Shown: piece by piece, positions 57,201 to 64,000 of the stretch | Layout of the letters: every line of letters starts with the position of its first letter | How positions within the stretch are numbered: position 1 is the first letter of the stretch | Assembly (NCBI GenBank): GCA_010015805.1 | Contig: ML978146.1 | Location: 62,001 to 126,000, forward strand | Source: Rhizodiscina lignyota | Taxonomy: Eukaryota; Ascomycota; Dothideomycetes; Aulographales; Rhizodiscinaceae | Reading direction: 5' to 3' | Length of the DNA: 64,000 nucleotides | The notes under the pieces: model-generated | What the model saw: the letters and a program-made list of their open reading frames with translations, nothing else | Databases searched by the model: none | Told to the model about the DNA's origin: nothing | Position numbers and translations under genes: made by a program

Positions 57201-58209
57201 ATGGCTTCAGCAATCAAGACTGTTGGTGTTTTGGGAACCGGAGTCATCGGCTCCAGCTGGACTACGCTGTTCCTCAGCAGAGGCCTGAAGGTCATTGTGT
57301 CAGACCCAGCCCCCGGCGCTCAGCAACATCTCGATGATTTCATAAAGCGAGCATGGCCCTCGATGCAACGCATTGGCCTCTCTGCTGACGCTTCTCCGTC
57401 CAACTACAAGTTTGTGGATGATCTTGCCAACCATTTGGATGATGTAGACTTTGTCCAAGAGGTACATATCCTGAACAAGACCTTTGATGAGAAGCTAATC
57501 CAAGGCACAGAACGCACCAGAAAAGAAAGAGTTCAAGTCGAAACTGTTCGGAAATCTCGATGCCAAAGCCAAGCCGGGCTTGATTCTTGCATCTTCCTCC
57601 TCTGGGATTCCATCATCCCAATTCGTCGATGGCTGCACAAAAGCGCCCGAGAGAGTCTTGATCGGACATCCTTTCAACCCGCCGCATCTCATTCCTTTGG
57701 TCGAAGTCGTTCCTCACCCTGGAACCGCAAAGGAGGTCACTGAAACAGCAATCGACTTTTATCGTTCGCTGGGCAAACATCCGATCTTGATCAAGCAAGA
57801 AGTCCCTGGTTTCGTCGCAAACCGCCTTCAAGCCGTACTCGGGAACGAAGGGAATGCTCTGGTGGAACGAGGGATCGTGTCTGCAGAGGACCTTGATACT
57901 GCCGTCACTTCATCTCTCGGTATGAGATGGGCTGTTACTGGGCCGGTCATGACCAACATTCTTGGAGGAGGTGGCGGGAAAGACGGGTTCATGAGGATCC
58001 AGAAGAGTATTGGCCGTTCCGCTCAAGTGTGGCTTAAAGATATGGCTGAGCACCCGTTCACGCCAACAGACGAGAGCCTCGAGAAGGTGAATGATAGCGT
58101 GCTTCAGTGGATCGAGCACCTTGAGCTGGCCACTGTCGAGGAGGAGAGAGACAATGTGGTTCTGACCATAATGGATCTCAAGAAGCAGTATGTCAGTATC
58201 CACCAATGA
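57201..58209 (+). CDS. 3-hydroxyacyl-CoA / L-carnitine-type dehydrogenase
   Basis: An NAD-dependent dehydrogenase of the HAD (lambda-crystallin, L-carnitine dehydrogenase) family, oxidising a 3-hydroxy acid or its CoA ester. Two exons, 57201-57461 and 57511-58209, give 319 residues, the short single-unit length of carnitine dehydrogenases. The NAD motif is VGVLGTGVIGSSWTTLFLSRG at the N terminus; VQE/NAPEKKEFKSKLF, LASSSSGIPSSQFVDGC, RVLIGHPFNPPHLIPLVEVVPH and KEVPGFVANRLQAVLGNEG-like text (here QEVPGFVANRLQ) follow in family order. No peroxisome signal (SKL-type) is at the C terminus (SIHQ). It is divergent from a Zn2Cys6 regulator and 0.7 kb upstream of a CaiB-type CoA-transferase, which together suggest carnitine or a similar short hydroxy acid as substrate. 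Confidence 0.94.
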
Positions 58210-58935
58210 GCTTTAGCAATAGAACATCAGATAGAGTTTGGTGCAATTGCAACTATCGTATGAATTGTTCTCATATATTGTCCAATCCACAGTTATGCGG
58301 TCTTCGTCGTTCATTGGACTATGCTCTCGTCTGTTGAGACAGAGTACAACACACTAATTTCTCGGCATGGAATTCCCAGTAACTGCAACAGTCGCGTACA
58401 TCTCGAGCTGCGTCTAATGCCATTTTGACGATATCATCCCAACGCAATTCTGCGAGGTGTTTGGCGAGGTTCTCGTGTTCACGGCGAATCCGCAAGACTG
58501 ATCGTGATCCCATTCAGCTGTTCAACGATCTCCACTGCATGAAGAAGCTTCCCCGCGTGATTTGCATCGTTCTCGGTGTTGTTATCGTCCGGGATATCTT
58601 GTGTTGGAAAATGCGACAATACAGGTCCACTTTGGCGATGCTCGCCACTCGGCCGAGTGATGCCCTGGGATGTCGAAGTTCGAACCACCATCACGGTTTC
58701 ACGCGTCGTGCCCAGGAGCATCATTTTCAAGGTGATGACAAAGCCAATGTCATGCAGCCAACAATGAAGGTCGCCGTGGATACCGAATTAAGGCGGCCGA
58801 GGTGTTGTCTTTGTTTTGATCAGAAATCAAGAAATAAATTGAATGAACTGCACATTTGTAGTTGGGTCATCAACATTTTGCGATATTTGGTTCTCTCTCC
58901 ACGCTGAAAAGACTTGAAAGTTCAATTGAGAAATA
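58210..58935. other. Intergenic region, 0.7 kb
   Basis: Open frames here (58425-58907 plus; 58479-58730 minus) overlap each other and have no domain; I do not call a gene. It holds the CoA-transferase promoter. Confidence 0.5.
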
Positions 58936-60751
58936 ATGTCTTCGCCTTACGGTTCGGGAACTGTTGTTGATACTTCTTTCACACCAGTACCGCAAGAATG
59001 TCGTCGTATCTTGCACGAGCTTGCCACGAAGACGCCTGGATTCACGCAGGACGAGGCATTGCTCGATGGAGTTGACTTTGTCGGCCATGACCTTCCTTGC
59101 ATTCCAGGTCCCATCAAGTCTGTTGCATTCACCGCAGTGCTCCATGCTATGGCTGGGATCATTGGACACGAGATTCTGGAACTTCGAGGAATCAAGACGA
59201 ACAAGAAGACGTCCATCAACACCGACCAGGCTGGCTTATATTTGGCGAGTCCTTGTACGGTCAGCATTGATGGCGCCGATGGCCCTGACGCGCTGAAGGC
59301 TCCAAACATTCTCGACCTGAGTGGTGGTGCGGTGAATAGTCCTCTTGTGCTTCGTTCTCAGGCAATCTATCCAACAAAGACGCCGAACGTCTGGTTTCAG
59401 GTACGCAGTACAGTCACTGTCTTTGCCAGACGACGGTACAGAAATGTTTACATTTCCGCAGCTGCATGGATCGACGAATCCTTGGCCGGTATTGGCAACA
59501 ATGGGTGTCGATCCCCACGCTCCAGTCAAGACGGGAGATGAAGGATACGAAATAATCAAGAACCAAATGATCAAATACACGGCGAGGGACCTTGAAATGA
59601 TTATGATGGAGCACGGCTTCGCTGGATCCATCGTCTATTCGCCCGAGGATTGGCTGAAAATCCGCCCTGCGCAGATCCTGGCACTGCATCCACTGATCAA
59701 CTACAACAAGGTGCCCTTGAGCAGTGGCATGCCAGCACCAGCTTTCACCGGAACCTCTGCAGATGACAAGCGCCCACTCGCTGGGACCAAGGTCCTTGAG
59801 CTCGCCCGCATCATTGCCGCTCCAGCCTGTGGAATGACGCTTGCTGCAATGGGTGCCGAAGTCGTTCGTGTGCAGACGGACAAGCTGGTGGACTTTGTGG
59901 TGAGTAAATCTCGCAAATACTTGCCTCAGAATTGGCCGCTGACAAACCTGTAGCCTGCTCAACTCAGCTTGATGGCCGGCAAAGCGGCTTACAAACTTGA
60001 TATTAACGACGAAGAAGACAAGAAAATACTCATGGATCTCATGTCAGAAGCCGATGTCATCATCCAAGGATACCGCCTCAGGTCTCTGGAGCGCAGAGGC
60101 TTCGGCCTCGATGTATGCCTCGAGATGGCCGCCAAGCGTGGTAAGGGTATTGTTTACCTCGATGAGAACTGTTACGGCCCCGACGGATACTATGCCGAGA
60201 GACCAGGATGGCAGCAGGTCGCGGATGCTTGTGCCGGAAGCTCATATGTCATGGGAAAGGCCTTCGGTTACCCAGAAGGTCAAGGAATCTTGCCGTCGCT
60301 GCCAATCAGCGACATGTCCACGGGTATCATGTCCGCGGTGACAATTTTGTCCATGGTAAGAGATCGCGCCAGGTATGGAGGCAGCTGGCATGGAACTGCA
60401 AGCTTGGCTGCGTACAATGCAATGACCCTCCAACCGTGGATCGGCTTGTACCAACCGGGAATCGTCTCAAAGATCCAGGACCGGTTCGACTTTAAGGTTT
60501 GGGGAAGCGATATCCACGTCATTGAGCTGTACTACGCGATTTATTACGCCTGGAAGAATTCTGGAAAGAAGAGTGGTGACTTGATCAGAAACGAGGACCT
60601 GTTCGTTCATTTCAACAACAGTGCTTTCGGCAAGGATCTCCGCATTCTTGCACCCATCGTCAGGTATGACGATAAGGCCTCGTCGCCGCACTGGACAAAT
60701 CCGCCTGTTCCCTTTTGCTGGCACAAAGGTCCAAAGTGGGGTGGTATTTAA
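58936..60751 (+). CDS. CaiB/BaiF-type (family III) CoA-transferase
   Basis: Transfers CoA between carboxylic acids, or racemises acyl-CoA in related members. Three exons, 58936-59400, 59462-59899 and 59954-60751, give 566 residues. The N-terminal part (VAFTAVLHAMAGIIGHEIL, NILDLSGGAVNSPLVL, NVWFQ/LHGSTNPWPVLATMGV) is a partial, decayed-looking copy of the family fold, as in other fungal members. The complete domain starts at LAGTKVLELARIIAAPACGMTLAAMGAEVVRVQ, followed by DLMSEADVIIQGYRLRSLERRGFG and GIVYLDENCYGPDGYYAERPGWQQVADACAG. The second intron falls between DFV and PAQLS, where relatives carry the catalytic-loop Asp region. No peroxisomal signal is evident. With the dehydrogenase and regulator next to it, it may activate the substrate acid for catabolism. 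Confidence 0.94.
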
Positions 60752-61792
60752 TGAGTGAGGACAGCCATGGAGTTGCAACTTGGAAATAGATTGCTGACTA
60801 TTCCACTCATTTGACGTGTCGCTTCTGCGTGCAATGAGGATTCTTCCGTCAATAGTAATGCAAATTGAAATGTGTCAAGTTACGCTCCAGGAATTATGTT
60901 GGGCTGTGAATCATGCATCGTTTGTCCCAGGTGAAGAACCGTTTGACCGCACAAACTGTGTTGAGATTCTTAGGGCTTCCAATATATCGCGTGTAGAGAT
61001 TAGAGTCCCGTGTGGGACTTAAGCAGAAGCGTCGCATATTTACTATTCAGAAGATCCTGCGGTCCAACTGTCGGCGGGAATTGACGCTGCCACCCAACCA
61101 TCTTAGGACTCGCCGCTTCATCTTGACATCGCAGCGTATTGTGGGATAGTGTTCCTTAGGTTCTGATTACTGATTGAACAGGTGCAAAGGGTTGGTTGAA
61201 GGCTCGAGTTCGTTGCATTGCAACGAGTCTGTCCTCACTAGAAAATCTCGCGGGTCCTCGCGGGCCTTGGCATTGGAAAGGGTTAGGGTTTAGGTTATAA
61301 GGATGGCCAAACATTATTTCAGGCCGAGCTGAATTCTGGTCAAACCATCACCGAACACGCTCTACGATCAAATTATAAAGATATTTGTGTTGAGAGGAGA
61401 AATATAGATGCCCTATTCCATATACTTTTTGGTCAGACAGACCAGGGATATGTATGCTTCCCATCTACAACAAACGCTACCTCGCCAGGTGGGTGACAAA
61501 ATAGTTGAGTCCTATGAAGTTTGAACGAGTTCAGCAAAAGGGAAGCTTCCTCTTCAACGCTAGCGAGAGTATCTCTAAAAGGTCGATGAATTATATACTA
61601 GAGTCCGTTTATCTAAAATAAGTAGCTTCAGCGTGCACAACTTATATTAACTATCAAGGATATACAACCTCGTAGTTCTATGTATTGCAGCCACGAGTCA
61701 ACCATTTTATCACCCTCGTGCTCACCAAGTCCATTAATAAGGACCCAACCGAGAGAGACCAAGAAGATGCCGACCGATATATATATATCGAA
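60752..61792. other. Intergenic region, 1.0 kb
   Basis: No gene seen. A short telomere-like AGGGTTAGGGTTTAGG lies at about 61279-61294. Otherwise AT-rich, single-copy-looking sequence. Confidence 0.5.
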
Positions 61793-63167
61793 CTATTCCG
61801 AGGACGCCCCTTCGCTGAACTTGACGCCGAACATGCCCCACACTCGTCGAATGTCCATGTCTTCGCTGACACGGTTAAAAGGCACCAAAATCTCCTTCCT
61901 GCCGCCATCTGTGATATAAATTACGCCCTCAGCCTTGAGACACCAATACGTCAGCCGCAGGAAAAGATCAAGTTAATTACGCGGGATGAAATTACCTTTC
62001 CTAAAGTCAACTTCGTCGCACCCTCAAGCTCCCGATTTGATACATATTTCTCTAGTTTGTTCGGCTTCCCCTGGATGAGCTTGACTATGTTACTAGCGAC
62101 TACTGCAGCCTGCATATGACCAGCGCGGCCCATCTTGGGAGCCCCAGTCTCGGCAACATCCCCAACAGCGAAGACGTGAGGCGCTTCGTCTCCGAGATTT
62201 TCAAGTCGAAGGTTTGGGTCGACGAGGATGCGTTTGGTTTCCTTTGACACGGACTGCGGCGACCAATCCATGATGAGCCCGGAATTTGGAGTCTGGCCCG
62301 TGCACCGGATCTTGAACGACATTCAGTCAACTATCCAACTTGCGGCACGGGAGAACTTACGATCAAATCGTAGCTGGAAGTCTGACCGTCTCCGAACCTC
62401 AGCTCTCCAGATCCTGGAGCGACAATTTGCGGCCGCTCGCCCAGAATGACTTTTATGTTTTGCTTCCTGATGGCGCCTAAAGCATATGATTGCAGTCGCG
62501 GGCCAAATTGGGGCAAGATGTGATCTCTTGAGTTGATCAAGGTAACATCCTTCTCCGGACGAAAGCTCTTTATATCGGTGGCCATCTCAATGCCAACAGC
62601 TCCACCGCCAACAACAGCAATCGAGTTAGCATTCTGAATGTTTTCTTGAGCAGTCTGTAGTTCTTTACACGCCTCTTCTTTATGTGTCGCCGACAGTTTC
62701 GCGGGCGGGAGCTGCGATGTTCCCGTTGCGATGGTCAGGTACTCGTACGGCAATTCTTCCCCAGATGCCAGGATCACTGAATCGTCTGAGATTCTAACCA
62801 CCTCGTCTTGGACAAGTTGAAATATGCCCTTGGGCGCATTTCGAGCGATGCCACTGTAAGGAATGAAGGCGCCCTTTTCGTATCCGGAAACCACACTGAA
62901 ACGAGGAAATGCGAAAACGTAGTGCAGGTGCGAATTCTTTTCCACCAGGACGACTCGGTAGCCTGTTGGAAGGCTCTCACATAGTCTCTTTGCGAGTTCG
63001 AAACCTGCAAACGATCCTCCTACAATGACCACGTTCTTTGGTGATGGTATTGCCTTGTATGTCCAACGGTGGTACGACGCTTGGATCCGCTCGATGATGA
63101 TTCGGCCGAGGAATGGGATCGCAACTCTGAAAATCTCGACGAAGAGCTTGATTTTATCTGGAAGCAT
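61793..63167 (-). CDS. AIF/FSP1-like NAD(P)H oxidoreductase
   Basis: A flavoprotein related to apoptosis-inducing factor, AMID and FSP1, which reduce quinones with NAD(P)H, often at membranes. Three exons: 63167-62361, 62310-61996 and 61933-61793, giving 420 residues from the Met at 63167. A further in-frame ATG at 63302 would add 45 residues, but the shorter start fits the family better. The N terminus has a possible membrane helix (VEIFRVAIPFLGRIIIE). The FAD motif is NVVIVGGSFAGFELAKRL and the NAD motif SIAVVGGGAVGIEMATD; VFAVGDVAETGAPKMG is the conserved FAD-binding GD segment. DLI/IRCTGQTPNSGLI, LTLGK/AEGVIYITDGG and DIRRVWGMFGVKF confirm the introns. Cell death or lipid protection roles are inference. 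Confidence 0.92.
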
Positions 63168-63302
63168 ATTGAAAAGAGTTCTAATCTCATAGAGAATCGA
63201 AATCAGCTTTACAAACTGAAAAAAATGAAAAGAGAGAGAATCAGAAAGTTTATGATCTGATAAGATTAACTCCGCGAAGCCGTGGAGCCGTGGAGCGTCC
63301 AT

Positions 63303-63782
63303 GAACGAAATGTCTGTCTGTCTCTCCGATGTCGGAGCAACACGAATCGCAAGGGACTTTCGGATCCCCGGAGACTTGAGTTACCGGACTACTAAGTAGG
63401 CTTTACGCAGTACAATAGGATTTCTCCTATTTTATAACACTTCTTCGGCATCTTGGCTACAATTCTAATGACATATAAAAGGAAACAAACGAATGAATGA
63501 AGTAGGGAAAAGTATGCCACGGGGAGGGTTGGTGGTTTTATAGACGATCGATGGCGACAGGGGTATCCATCGAGGCGCTTTACCCGAAATGTGAGGCACC
63601 TTCATTATTCTTCGGAAAATACGATGGACGTACATTACAGTCACGCTTTATGAGTTTTCAAGAATCGTTTCTGACCTTGCAAATTTCTATATACGCTTCT
63701 TCTGCACATTAGAAACTGGACGAAGAACTTGCAGCGAGTTACGTACAGATGACGTGACAGCGACGCGTGAACTCAGCAGCCT
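63303..63782. other. Intergenic region
   Basis: Nothing coding seen. It holds the upstream flank of the AIF-like gene and the 3' flank of the last gene. Confidence 0.5.
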
Positions 63783-64000
63783 TTAGACGTACGCGAGTGT
63801 GATGCCAGCATAAGCGCCTTCTCCATCATAGATTTTCTTCCTATTGCTACCATCCATGTCAAACCTATAGACTGTACCTCCCAGATCAGTCAGGTAAATG
63901 TGCTGGTTCTTCTCATCCAGCTTCAGTCCAATCGCTTCGTGCAGGTTCCGTGCAATGATGTCGTAATCCTTGCTAGGCATGCTAACCGTCTTTCCTTCGA
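63783..64000 (-). CDS. Beta-propeller (SMP-30/YWTD-like) protein, 3' end only
   Basis: The frame is open to the window edge, so only the last ~72 residues are present, ending at 63783. They read ARNLHEAIGLKLDEKNQHIYLTDLGGTVYRFDMDGSNRKKIYDG, a typical blade of an SMP-30/gluconolactonase or LDL-receptor YWTD-like propeller. Fungal proteins of this kind are often annotated as 3-hydroxyacid or lactone enzymes, but the active-site blades are outside the window, so no function is assigned. Confidence 0.75.
   Translation of the reverse strand, partial: EGKTVSMPSKDYDIIARNLHEAIGLKLDEKNQHIYLTDLGGTVYRFDMDGSNRKKIYDGEGAYAGITLAYV

Noticed and set aside
61775-61790. TATATATATAT microsatellite at the end of the AIF-like gene
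   Set aside because: A very short dinucleotide run just past the stop codon; of no interest by itself.
1-64000. Secondary-metabolite cluster
   Set aside because: Two P450s, an SDR, a BBE oxidase and regulators are present but scattered, and no PKS, NRPS, terpene synthase, DMATS or other backbone enzyme is in the window.
1-64000. Transposons, LTR elements, virus-like elements, CRISPR
   Set aside because: No reverse transcriptase, integrase, transposase or capsid-like frame, no long terminal repeats and no regularly spaced repeats were found.

Overview
The window is nuclear DNA of a filamentous ascomycete (Pezizomycotina). Nearly every gene is split by short introns of about 45-120 bases with fungal splice signals (GTANGT, branch sites such as CTAAC or CTGAC, then AG). 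The genes are typical of the group: Zn2Cys6 regulators with a fungal_trans region, CYPs, MFS carriers, berberine-bridge (BBE) oxidases, a Pth11/rhodopsin-like membrane protein, and one dispersed 5S rRNA gene. A Dothideomycete or Eurotiomycete is a guess, not shown. Genes lie 0.3-1 kb apart on both strands. I saw no retroviral, LTR, Polinton-like or intact DNA-transposon sequence and no CRISPR array.

Layout. 1-12.7 kb: the end of an unidentified basic protein, a secreted GH31 alpha-glucosidase, a Zn2Cys6 regulator, a BBE-type FAD oxidase, and a disrupted M20 amidohydrolase. A second, roughly 95-base scrap of that amidohydrolase lies between the alpha-glucosidase and the regulator. 13.9-18.3 kb: a small secreted Cys-rich protein, an SRR1-like gene with an unclear start, and a CYP52-like P450. 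19.2-24.6 kb: a decaying block with a long MYND-finger gene carrying one stop and one frameshift, and a multiply shifted F-box gene. 24.9-28.6 kb: an SDR and a Zn2Cys6 regulator.

30-41.5 kb is the most coherent block: a PuuE/cyclic-imide-hydrolase-like deacetylase-fold enzyme, a 2-oxoglutarate/Fe(II) oxygenase, a class II aldolase, an MFS carrier, an intronless aromatic FAD monooxygenase and a Dal5/Tna1-type MFS carrier. This set of families resembles the nicotinate (hxn) catabolic genes of Aspergillus nidulans, with an aldolase added. The first divergent promoter in the block holds two perfect inverted repeats side by side.

42.5-52.2 kb: a membrane-anchored GH92 mannosidase, a relic of a 3'-5' exonuclease gene, a rhodopsin-like membrane protein head-to-head with an amino-acid permease, and a second P450. 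53.0-60.8 kb: 5S rRNA, then a Zn2Cys6 regulator transcribed away from a hydroxyacyl-CoA/carnitine-type dehydrogenase and a CaiB-type CoA-transferase, which look like a small acid-catabolism unit. 61.8-64 kb: an AIF/FSP1-like NAD(P)H oxidoreductase and the end of a beta-propeller protein.

Exon boundaries were worked out by hand from splice signals and reading frame. Family names come from motif recognition, not database searches.
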